Below, one piece after another: positions 55,360 to 64,000 of a stretch of 64,000 nucleotides of DNA. Position 1 is the first letter of the stretch; every line of letters begins with the position of its first letter. Made by a program: the position numbers and the translations under genes. The DNA comes from Athripsodes cinereus. Taxonomy: Eukaryota; Arthropoda; Insecta; Trichoptera; Leptoceridae. The notes beneath the pieces are model-generated. The model had not been told where the DNA came from. It saw only the letters and a list, made by a program, of their open reading frames with translations, and did no database searches. The stretch is taken from NCBI GenBank assembly GCA_947579605.1, contig OX388329.1, positions 27,940,693 to 28,004,692 on the forward strand. The letters are read 5' to 3'.

Positions 55360-56005
55360 TAACCGTCCAGATATATACATAGGTTATTCATATAATAAAT
55401 TATTGTTTCCAAGAATTACTATATTGAAATTCGCATGCCACGTTAACGGTCAAATAGCTCACATCCCAACAGTTGCGATGAAACAGGGTCGGGGCTTGCC
55501 TACGAGTTACCTAATATTGCGACAAACGCGGTTAGAGAAACTAAGGTGAGACGTATTATTACTAAAGCAAAATCAAATTTAATACGCGTATTTAATTGAT
55601 ACAGTGTGATCTGTTGTTTTGAATCCCGTTGGAAAAAGAATGCGACCCAATTAGCTAATGCATCATAATTGGATTAAAGTAAATAGTGTCACCTTTTTAC
55701 GGTATTATTTGTGAGTGACCCCGTAATGGTATAAGGATTATCTTATCTCATTTATTATACCCCACAGTATGTGGCGTGCACGTAGAACAAAACATAGGTA
55801 ATTGAATGCAGAAACAAGAAAGAATTGGAGAACTCTTTTCCTTTATAGATCGTTAAGAGTCACGTGGTATTTTCTATAAAACTGTCAAATATTTGAAGGG
55901 CAGACAATTTAGCACGTGTTCCTATGTATTAACAACTAACAGAGTGGTTTGGCAGTGGTTAGCATCGTTTTTAGCAATAGCAATCACAATCTATGATTTT
56001 TGTCC
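55360..56005. other. No gene seen
   Basis: AT-rich, with nothing recognisable on either strand. Confidence 0.5.
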
Positions 56006-56011
56006 ACAATT

Positions 56012-56104
56012 GCCAGGGACCTGAAGGAGGCAGAGTTACGTTCGGAGGATGCAGGGGACCGGAAAACTTGGAAGATGTGGACTAAGAGAGCCGACCTCAA
56101 GTAA
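56012..56104 (+). pseudogene. LINE C-terminus scrap (RDLKEAELRSEDAGDRKTW)
   Basis: The plus-strand frame reads ARDLKEAELRSEDAGDRKTW, KMWTKRADLK, then TAA. DLKE..LR.EDAQDR..WRR..RRADP is the classic tail of another insect LINE family. This stop-terminated piece is the only member in the window. The 116-aa minus-strand ORF across it is a shadow. Confidence 0.65.
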
Positions 56105-56109
56105 ATGGA

Positions 56110-56895
56110 ATAAAGGCGAGGGCGAAGAAGAAGATTCAAATAAAATGATGGATCAAAGTACCTACCTATGTAGGTATATAATACTTTGAACAGGTCTATG
56201 TCCTCCAAATAATTTCTTGTGACGTCATCCCTAAATGATGTTACATTATAGTGATAATAAAAATGTATTTCAAATGAATAAATTTTATGGTTATTTTGAA
56301 ATACTCGTATGTAAAAAGCATCAAAAATAGGCAATCTTAAAACACTGTGAAGTCAAAAACTATGTGTTTTTCTTGACATAAGATTAATGGAAGGTAAGTA
56401 TATACAATATAATATAATATTATTATGAAAACTTAAGAGGAAGAATACACTGTAAAACAGGGGGTTAAAAGTACGATTTATTAGCCCGATTCAAGTAACC
56501 AAATTACAGTAAAGTCGTGAATTTATTCACCTTTAAAATCGTAATTAGAAATTTCACCTTGATTACGCCAAAATAACTTGTGGTCTTTTGTCCATCCCTG
56601 TTCATTTAATATATTATTATTATTATTATCGCGAGACAATCGTGATATTTTACTAAAAGGGTGTCCAGGTTTGACGTGTGTTTAGTTGAAATAATTCTTT
56701 GAAATACATAGTCCCTTTGCCTCCGAAGGGGATATCATTCTGTTATACATATCTACTTTTCTACCTACAGTACAATCTAGTAATAATAAACACAATATAT
56801 TCGGGAATATAATCTACATTTATTATAATTATAAAAAAGTTTTGACTGAGCAAGTAGGTACCTATTACTGCCTACATTACATACATACGTTTTGT
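56110..56895. other. No gene seen
   Basis: AT-rich, with an ATT run at 56615-56630. No repeat pair was identified. Confidence 0.5.
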
Positions 56896-56905
56896 ATGCT
56901 AGATT

Positions 56906-57157
56906 CAGGGCCCGATCTAGATACTTTGTTGTTCCAGACAAAAATAATATTTGCCGCCCCTTCCAGTAAAAAAAGACCTAGGTCTTACAATTAAGGACCG
57001 TTAATTTTAGGAATCAGATTCTTAGTTTTATGAATATTCTATTACTCAAAGTCTCTACACCCTGTCATACTTCTCTCAGTGCAACCGTCCTGAGCCGCCC
57101 CTCATTTTTACTGCTCTGGACAATTTTCCGATCCACTCCCCCCTAGATAGGGTCCTG
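56906..57157. mobile_element. hAT-like MITE, 252 bp
   Basis: The ends CAGGGCCCGATCTAGA and, complemented, CAGGACCCTATCTAGG are inverted repeats of the CAGGGNCNNAT type common in hAT derivatives. Inside them GCCGCCCC blocks sit near both ends (56953, 57095). Flanks GCTAGATT (56898-56905) and GCGAGACT (57158-57165) agree at 6 of 8 positions, consistent with an old 8-bp duplication. No coding capacity. Confidence 0.6.
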
Positions 57158-57242
57158 GCGAGACTTATACCGGGTTGTCCAAAATAACCATTGGATATCT
57201 AAAATTCTTTTGAATTTTATTTTATATACATTACTATTAGTA

Positions 57243-57362
57243 TTAATTATTAAGAATATTACTCAACAGTCACCTCATCTAAACAATCAACAGATTGTGC
57301 TCCCTTAGTAGAAAATAGGAAAGGTATTCCGATGCTTACTAATCGGCCTAGGCTAGTCAATT
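57243..57362 (+). repeat. Dispersed repeat R2, copy 3
   Basis: CACCTCATCTAAACAATCAA, CAGATTGTGCTCCC, AAATAGGAAAGGTATTCCGA and AATCGGCCTAGGC. It stops before the CCCATG..CGTGTTC block seen in copies 1 and 2. Confidence 0.6.
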
Positions 57363-57434
57363 CTTTTATCTTGGTATTATCACAAACACTTAAATAAAAT
57401 ACAAATATCCCTAGATTTAGATTATTTTAAAGAA

Positions 57435-57592
57435 AACAAGTGTCGTCTCCTCTGCGAAAGGTGGTGGTCATCACGGCTATTTCCACCTTGCTGATTTTGG
57501 ACCTGAACTTCTGAACCATTGTCTTATATTATGCAGCAGAGTGATTCTTCTCTGACCTGGTTTTTTTCCTGGTATTTTTCACTAAATTATTT
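57435..57592 (-). pseudogene. LINE C-terminus scrap, SWLRN family, decayed
   Basis: Minus-strand reading GQRRITLLHNIRQWF then, in another frame, KVEIAVMTTTFAEET. It follows GRRQMSWLRNIREWTG...FAEVIANV at 4018-4227, with frame breaks. Confidence 0.5.
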
Positions 57593-57918
57593 ATCAGTTA
57601 TAGGATTTGGTATTTTCCTCCTCTCATTATGTGACCAAAAGATTGTATTTTCTTTGTTTTCATAAAAGATTAAAACAATATTTTCTTGCTGATATTTAAT
57701 TTCCTCTAATTATTGTAACGATATTGTTTACAAACTATTTAACATAAATAATAATAACTATTGTGTGAGAGTATTGTTGAGAGTAAAACAATAGTTTGTT
57801 GATGTATCATGTTTATAACTTTTGACAGATGTTTTGTAAACTGAAGTATACAAGTTTTCGAAACATTTAATCAAAATATAAGCAAAATTTTATATACCTT
57901 ATATTATGTATGTTCAAT

Positions 57919-58194
57919 TCATAAGTGTTCTAAGGCAAGACTAATACTGATTTTTGTACTGTAATTAAAAGAAATTTGTGTATCAAATAAATCATTAAGA
58001 CGATTTATTTGATACACAAACATTATTTCACGATTTTCATCTGAACTTATAATTAAATAGTTTTGTTCCTTGGAACCTTGGGACGCAATCTTTGCAAGGA
58101 ATAGATCTCTCACTGAAACTTCTAAGTCTTCTGGTGTTTGGAGTAGGTACTTAGATATTCGTAAAATATCACAAAAAATACATTTTACACCCAC
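57919..58194 (-). other. Unrecognised 91-codon ORF
   Basis: The minus-strand frame starts at a GTG (no ATG) and reads CIFCDILRISKYLLQTPEDL, SVRDLFLAKIASQG, YLIISSDENREIMFVYQINR and ends ALEHL. The composition is more protein-like than most frames here (mixed charge, few repeats), so it may be an exon or a decayed gene. I know no family for it. A perfect 19-bp inverted repeat lies within the coding strand, which is unusual for a real exon. Upstream shows no obvious acceptor site. Confidence 0.2.
57975..58020. repeat. Perfect 19-bp inverted repeat, 8-nt loop
   Basis: TTTGTGTATCAAATAAATC (57975-57993) and its exact complement (58002-58020). In single-stranded form this makes a tight 46-nt hairpin. 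Confidence 0.85.
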
Positions 58195-58199
58195 GTTTC

Positions 58200-58844
58200 A
58201 GCATTGATGAAATATGGCACCCGTTATGAAAGTATTTATTTTATGGCATAGAAAAGACCACCAGTCGTGTCCATAACGTGCATTTAGTCTACTGATTACT
58301 AGACTTACTTCCCTATGGGAATTTCGCTTTGACAAAATTGATGTAGACAAAATTGAAAGTTGTTTTTGTTTTTATTGATTTATTAATTAACCATAAACGG
58401 CGCACTGGTCATTGACAATAATTAAGGTTAACAATAATTTCATTTAAATAATTATATAATTAATAGGAATACGTATGAAACCAAAAAATAAAAACATAGT
58501 ACTAATTAATAAAACGAAGAAATACATAATAAAACCTGAGTTCTTTCGCGAGGGTTCTGAGTTACCCTATTGGTGATGCATATTATTATTATTATTCGTA
58601 TAATATCCTTATGGCATAATAACCTTTAAATTATTATTTCAATGTCACGTAGTAGATTAAGGTATAGCATTTCATATTACATATATTATAGGTACTTATA
58701 ACGTAGGTACATATAATATGTATTGTACCTATTAATAAATTTAAAATATGCAATAATGAATAATAGGTATCTACTTGCACATGCATAACAATACATTATG
58801 AATATATGTAATACTGTTCACCTGTTTGATTTGAATTGAACTGT
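58200..58844. other. No gene; possible LINE tail
   Basis: TTTATTGATTTATTAATTAA then CCATAAACGGCGCACTGGTC (58371-58410) loosely resembles the 62.7-kb LINE tail. Otherwise AT-rich. Confidence 0.4.
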
Positions 58845-58848
58845 TATA

Positions 58849-60095
58849 GGGTAATTCCATACCTAGCGGTCCAGAAATAAATAAAATGGTTGCTCGACCA
58901 TCTCAGAAAAAATTGATTTTTTTTGTGCTATCACCCCAACATGTTGGTAGTTCAAAATGATAATTATTTTAATTTTATTGGTTTTAGTTTTTGTGTGGCG
59001 GCCATATTTGTTTTACAAGGCGGAGACATTTTCGCAGTTTAAAGGGTTTGCAAAAACTTGAATATCTCAGGTCCTATTTATTTTATCAACATAAAACTAA
59101 AAGTAATTTGTTAATAGGAATATAAGCTTTAAGGTTGTAACAATACATTTTCACCTAAATATAATTCTAAGGGATGAAATTTCAGTCTACATTCTTAACT
59201 CTTTTTTGTAAAAACTCCCATTTTCACGGAAAGATTTTGGACGAAGGGAAAGAGTCCACTCATCAAAACTTTTTTGACAAACAACTAGGTACTAGTTGTG
59301 TTGATAAACAAAATTTCAAGTCTCAGACTTGACCCCCCTTTTCACAAAAAAATTTCAAAATTTGGAAATTCTCAAAATTTTCCATTTTCCGAGCTCAATA
59401 TCTCTGGTGGGGGACTAGGTAAAAATTTGAAATGTCACCCCATAATAGACCTGTACCATAGTATTATGTGGCAAAAATTTGGAGTTTGAGATTTTACTAG
59501 GAGCAAAGATATGGCAATCACAAAATGTCCAAAAATTAGTACTTCAACGGGCATACCGCATCGGCATATATAGAATATAAAATTGTTTACTAATAGTAAA
59601 TCAATGTATATTAGATAATATTTACAAAATAGAAATCTAATGAGTGCTACAGACGCATGCTGAAGATTCATTGGTCGGAACACGTCGAAAACGTAGATTT
59701 GTTAACCAGGGTAGGTGAAAAAAGGCAACTCCTTAAGAATCAGCCAACAACGAGCTAACTGGCCACAACATCAGGCACCCAGGACTGCTCCTCGCTATCG
59801 TGGAAGGTAGGACCGAAGGCACAAATGGCAGAGGCCGACCGAGAGACGCGTATATAGACCAACTGAAGAGGGACATGAACTGTTGCTCATACGTAGAGCT
59901 GAAAAAACTGGCTGAGAATAGGGAGGAATGGAGAAGAAAATCCAAACTCGTTGCAGACCAATCCAATGGATTGTAACTCATTATATGGAAATCTAAGTAG
60001 TATAATACCATGTTATATAATTAAATATCTTTATTTTGTGTGGGGGGCGGGGTACTAAAACTCAGGGAGAAATAGCAGTCTGAATCATATTTTAA
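58849..60095 (+). repeat. Left arm of foldback element
   Basis: Continuous to 59640, interrupted by a LINE fragment (59641-59987) with its target duplication, then continuing ATAATACCATG...TTAAATATCTT...GTGGGGGG...CTCAGGGAG to about 60095. An open frame at 59298-59489 is incidental. Confidence 0.85.
59632..59996 (+). mobile_element. LINE family M 3' fragment nested in left arm, with 9-bp TSD
   Basis: GAAATCTAA at 59632-59640 is repeated exactly at 59988-59996. The right arm lacks the intervening 347 bp, so this is a clean insertion. Inside, the plus strand reads CYRRMLKIHWSEHVENVDLL, TRVGEKRQLLKN, then after a frame break RTEGTNGRGRPRDAYIDQLK, RDMNCCSYVELKKLAENREE, WRRKSKL and a stop after SNGL. 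Similarity to 50101-50705 (MEGMTEGTNSRGSPRREYLE) identifies the family. The 3' end has no poly-A. Confidence 0.85.
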
Positions 60096-60239
60096 CCTGT
60101 TGGATCTTGTTTGAGCAGGCACAGTCTTTTATTAGCATGAACGCTGTGTACTCTCCCAGCCTAGGTTAGTTTTCTGTTAGCAGCCAAAGACGAAGGTTGT
60201 CTTTGTACTCTTTGTGTCATAATTTTGAAACATGGAATG

Positions 60240-60895
60240 TGAAGAAGGCAGAAATCTTTTGAGTTATAAACAGTGCTATTGTTATCATCTGCAAGTATCA
60301 TGAAGTCAAGTATTTTGTTAAGTACAACCATCTGTTTGAAAATTCTTGTTGTGACCCACTAAAGATCCATAAAAAACTATAATTAAAGGCCTCAGAGAAA
60401 TCAAAGTTTAACATTTACCTAAGGAAAAAAATCACTTGATTAATCTTATTCCTCGAAAATCTTTATGTGCTACCTGCTATAATCGACTTTTTGTAATGAG
60501 AGATAGTGGCATCAATAATGACTTGAGGCAAGTACATAGGTGATTTTATTCCTCTGACGACTGTGATGACATACTTGTGTCAAAAACTGCCTCATTATAC
60601 CTCCAGAAAGAAGACATAGTTGCATGCATATATGAAGAGCAATGGTACCTTGGAGTTATTGAGGAAATAAGCATCGAAAACAATGACCTGAAAGTTCACT
60701 TTTATGAGCTAGCTAGGCCACGAACCTCATTCAAAGTTTCAAGGTGACAAGACCTGGGTACCTATGAATAACATTCTGAGAAAGCTCGCATCAATGGAAT
60801 TTACAACTGTGACTGGCCGTTTTCACACTATCACCCCTCAATTGTGCGAGGCGATCTCTAAGCTCTTTGTTGTACACCAAAATTGTATTAGCTAG
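60240..60895 (+). pseudogene. Decayed gene inside foldback element
   Basis: Three blocks survive. Block 1 (60299-60376): HEVKYFVKYNHLFENSCCDP then LKIHKK, followed in shifted frames by IKGLREI and (60458-60513) KSLCATCYNRLFVMRDSG; the CC and C-X2-C cysteines look like a zinc-binding module. Block 2 (60580-60747): TASLYLQKEDIVACIYEEQW, YLGVIEEIS, VHFYELARPRTSF, ending at a TGA. Block 3 (60755-60895): WVPMNNILRKLASMEFTTVT, GRFHTITPQLCEAISKLF, ending at TAG. I recall the same word order (CCDP..HK, LIPGK.LC..C, then YD..WW.G.VEEVS, CWVP, TGR.Y) in unnamed transposon-linked proteins of invertebrates, but I cannot give a function. Most of the region between blocks 1 and 2 appears deleted. Confidence 0.55.
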
Positions 60896-61034
60896 CAGAA
60901 AGAAGTTTGCTTTTAAATTAATGTGTGTATAACAGTAAGCCTTGAGACTTCAAGTTATTTTGTGTAAAATGTCTTTTTTGCCAAGAACCATGTCACATAT
61001 TAATCGACTTAAATACGTTATATTCACCCACTGA

Positions 61035-61921
61035 ATTGTGCATTATTTTGATTCAGGCTGCCAGTTCTCCCAGAATTTTAACCCCCCCACCCCCACAAAC
61101 AATCAAGATATTTAATTATATTACATGGTATTTTACTATTTGGAATTGTATTTTGTAAATATTATCTAATATACATTGATTTACTATTAGTAAACAATTT
61201 TATATTCTATATATGCTGATGCGGTATGCCCGTTGAAGTACTAATTTTTGGACATTTTGTGATTGCCATATCTCTGCTCCTAGTAAAATCTCAAACTCCA
61301 AATTTTTGCCACTTAATACTATGGTATAGGTCTATTATGGAGTGACATTTCAAATTTTTACCTAGTCCCCCACCAGAGATATTGAGCTCGGAAAATGGAA
61401 AATTTTGAGAATTTCCAAATTATGAAATTTTTTGTGAAGAGGGGGGTCAAGTCTGAGACTTGAAATTTTGTTTATCAACACAACTTGTACCTAGTTGTTT
61501 GTCAAAAAAGTTTTGATGAGTGGACTCTTTCCCTTCGTCCAAAATCTTCCCGTGAAAATGGGAGTTTTTACAAAAAAGAGTTAAGAATGTAGACTGAAAT
61601 TTCATCCCTTAGAATTATATTTAGGTGAAAATGTATTGTTACAACCTTAAAGCTTATATTCCTATTAACAAATTACTTTTAGTTTTATGTTGATAAAATA
61701 AATAGGACCTGAGATATTCAAGTTTTCGCAAACCCTTTAAACTGCGAAAATGTCTCCGCCTTGTAAAACAAATATGGCCGCCACACAAAAACTAAAACCA
61801 ATAAAATTAAAATAATTATCATTTTGAACTACCAACATGTTGGGGTGATAGCACAAAAAAAATCAATTTTTTCTGAGATGGTCGAGCAACCAGTGCTGGA
61901 CCAGGTGATTTGGACTTACCC
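61035..61921 (-). repeat. Right arm of foldback element
   Basis: Inverted copy of the left arm without the LINE insertion. It shows the empty site as ACAAAATACAATTCC...AAAATACCATG on the complement. A 70-aa frame at 61824-62036 crosses its edge and is incidental. Confidence 0.85.
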
Positions 61922-62389
61922 TATAGTAAGTTTGTGCAAATTAATAATATTTGATATAATATATTACTTTTCCGTTGAATGCCTACCTGGTAAAAGAACT
62001 GTTACAAGTTTGTGCAAATTAATCAATAATAAATGAATTTAAAACACTTAAACTTTTTTATACACACTTATATAAGTTTTTTAAATTCATTTAATATGGA
62101 TACACAAAAAGTGACGGATTACATTGAAAATGATCAATAATATTTCGTGGGTTCAAATGCTAGAACTAGACAACTCAAATTTGATCATTTTGAATTATAT
62201 ATTTCCGATGTTTGCCTTTAATGTTTTGAGTAATTTCTAGTAATAATAATTATGAATTGAGAGGCTTCCTTATACTGTAATCAAAGTGTTTCAATAATAT
62301 ATATATAATATTAATTACTATCCTTCTGAGTGTAACATTATGATTTTGAGTTTTCTAGTTCTAGCATTGAACCCACGACTTGATATATT

Positions 62390-62645
62390 TTCTTTTCCGT
62401 GGAGTGTTTGGGTTGATCCTCCTCTCTTTTCTGTTAATTTTCGAATGTTCTATAAAATGTAGATGTTCGAAAAATAGATATTTTACATCTTAAATTCAAC
62501 GATGAGATTTTCCATCCATCCTGACTGAATGTATTATTTTTTTATGTTGACACCGAGAGGAAAACTTGCATGTTTATCACATGCTGCTGGTCTGCTGGCT
62601 ACCCCATTTTTGAGATATTCCGTGATGAAATAGAAGTAGTAAGTA
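62390..62645 (+). mobile_element. S repeat (SINE-like), full length, copy 5
   Basis: TCCGTGGAGTGTTTGGGTTG, TTTCGAATGTTCTATAAAAT, GTAGATGTTCGAAAAATAGA, TTCAACGATGAGATTTTCCA, GTCTGCTGGCTACCCCATTT and TTCCGTGATGAAATAG with (AAGTAG). Older than the 55-kb copy. Confidence 0.7.
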
Positions 62646-62684
62646 TTTTAATCATGTTTAGTACACATACATAAATTTTCATAA

Positions 62685-62778
62685 AACAATATTTATTTAT
62701 TTATTTTGGACAATAAACGGCATTTGCCTTTTACAATACATGACAAATTTACAACATTATACAGTCTTCAAACATCAA
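62685..62778 (-). mobile_element. LINE 3' tail (AAATA tail type)
   Basis: ATATTTATTTATTTATTTTG, then GACAATAAACGGCATTTGCC and TTTTACAATA. This is the inverse of 4376-4500 (GGCAAATTGCCGTTTATT...AAATAAATAAA). Confidence 0.6.
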
Positions 62779-62779
62779 A

Positions 62780-64000
62780 AAATGTATACACTTCAATTAA
62801 AAATAAAGAAATTACACCATAACAGAACAAAACCAATAATAATACGATAGAAATACAATACAATTTAAAAGTATGTAATCGCAAATAACTTAAAATGTAT
62901 ATGAATTACGGCATTTTTCCCAAAGGCGCATTTAGGAATCATAAGATCTCTGTACTTTCCAGTATTCAAAAATCATGTGGAATTATGTTCCACAACAAGC
63001 CACGGTCAATATAGTTAGTCAAACTATAAATCCGTAAAACCGTATCTCTCTCAGTAGATTTGAGTAATGGATTTTGATTGCATTAACTAATACGGTATTT
63101 CACTGTCACATCAATTTTATTAGGTACTAAAAGTGCCTAAGTATGCTAATTAGGATCGAAGGATTAACGTTTTGCGCATGTCTTGGAACTATTCACTAAA
63201 TATGTGTGACTGCTCGAATGTCATTGAGCGCATGTATTTGCCAAAGTGCAATGTGCAGCCGTCCAAATTCATATAAATTACCTAACTGAGCCAATCAAAT
63301 TACGATATATTACAGTTGGACGTATATCTGGTGGCTACCTATAGTACGTGTGGGTAAAGTATATTGGATTTGTCAGTTTTTTAACTCTTCACAAAGTATT
63401 TCTTGATATTCTCAATATTTTATGAACCTACATAATTTGATAAAGAAGTATTTTTCACAAAGTAATATTATATTTTATTCAATGAATTAGAAATTAAAGA
63501 TAATCTCAATGTGTGTATGATATGAATATATTGTCGAATATCTTTTGAATTCGCGCATACATGTAAATGCTTTTTACATCGTTTTAAACGAACCAAGAAA
63601 GCTAAAATAAGTGTTTGATTCGAAGGAAGTATAGAATTTCAATACACGTGAATAAGATCTGCATAAAGTGTGTATGTGTTTTGACTGAAAGAAAAATAAC
63701 TATTTTTTATTTTTCGAAAGCAAAATACGTGACTTGTTCACAAACGACTAGCTTCGTTTTTTTATTCCTAAGGACTTTAACAATAGAGAGTGCTTTCGAA
63801 GAATGGAACATCCGATTTCTTTAAACAGAAAGGTTACATTCGATTGGGTTTTAAAATAAAATTTAGTAAGATTTGCTGAGTTACAGTAGAATTACTTAAT
63901 ATGTATTCTGGCTGTTTCATTTTAATTTCTTATTAAGACTCAAAGTGATGAAAAAAAACATCATTGCGAGTTTTCTCCACGGACTATTTGCAGGAAATTC
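62780..64000. other. No gene seen
   Basis: AT-rich to the window edge. The 69-aa plus-strand frame at 63615-63824 is unmatched. A partial gene running off the end cannot be excluded. Confidence 0.45.

Larger units (their letters stand above)
58849..61921. mobile_element. Foldback DNA element, ~3.07 kb, arms ~0.85 kb
   Basis: The two ends are long inverted copies. The outermost bases are GGGTAATTCCA (left) and, complemented, GGGTAAGTCCA (right), bounded by TATA on both sides. The first ~45 bp are diverged, then similarity is very high (for example GGTTGCTCGACCATCTCAGA, GTGTGGCGGCCATATTTGTT, GGACGAAGGGAAAGAGTCCA). The left arm resumes past a nested LINE and runs to about 60095; the right arm runs from about 61035. 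The centre carries a decayed plus-strand gene. Target duplication could be TA or TATA. I cannot place it in a superfamily from the ends. Hundreds of paired bases could form a cruciform or, if transcribed, long dsRNA. Confidence 0.85.

Noticed and set aside
55984..56334. 116-aa minus-strand ORF
   Set aside because: Antisense of the LINE end at 56012-56104 plus adjacent AT-rich DNA.

Overview
This window looks like a gene-poor, AT-rich stretch of an insect nuclear genome packed with transposable elements. The evidence is the absence of compact ORFs, the tRNA-derived SINEs with Pol III boxes, many 5'-truncated LINE ends, Ty3/gypsy and DNA transposons, and short motifs such as TAGGTACC that are common in hemipteran and lepidopteran DNA. 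I cannot name the species. I found no host protein-coding gene, tRNA or rRNA gene that I would defend.

Only one region has long open frames. It is a 4,674-bp Ty3/gypsy-type LTR retrotransposon on the minus strand (32175-36848), with identical 175-bp LTRs, a 5-bp target duplication, a primer-binding site, a polypurine tract, and gag, protease-RT-RNase H and integrase frames. It is most like the Mag lineage and has no env. Two features interrupt the coding order: an in-frame TAA between gag and pol, and a frame change at an A-run before integrase.

The rest is a dense mosaic. 1-13 kb: tRNA-SINE, a 53-bp tandem duplication and C-terminal LINE fragments of several families. 13-31 kb: more LINE and SINE pieces, a hAT-like palindrome-rich element (25.4-25.8 kb) holding a nested LINE tail, and a 30-bp minisatellite split by a 521-bp TIR element (27.2-28.0 kb). 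31-37 kb: the LTR element, inserted beside a LINE end. 37-51 kb: LINE ends, SINEs and a 56-bp perfect inverted repeat (43.65-43.83 kb). 51-52 kb: a 917-bp TA-flanked element with a repeated GATCCACTGT motif. 52-58 kb: SINEs, a second hAT-like element and hairpins. 58.8-61.9 kb: a foldback element with arms of about 0.85 kb enclosing a decayed gene, with a LINE end nested in one arm.

The parts work together as transposition partners rather than as pathways. In particular, a SINE-like family (about nine copies) shares its 3' end and TATAG tail with a LINE family also present here, which points to a LINE-driven SINE. All matches were made by eye; nothing was searched against a database.
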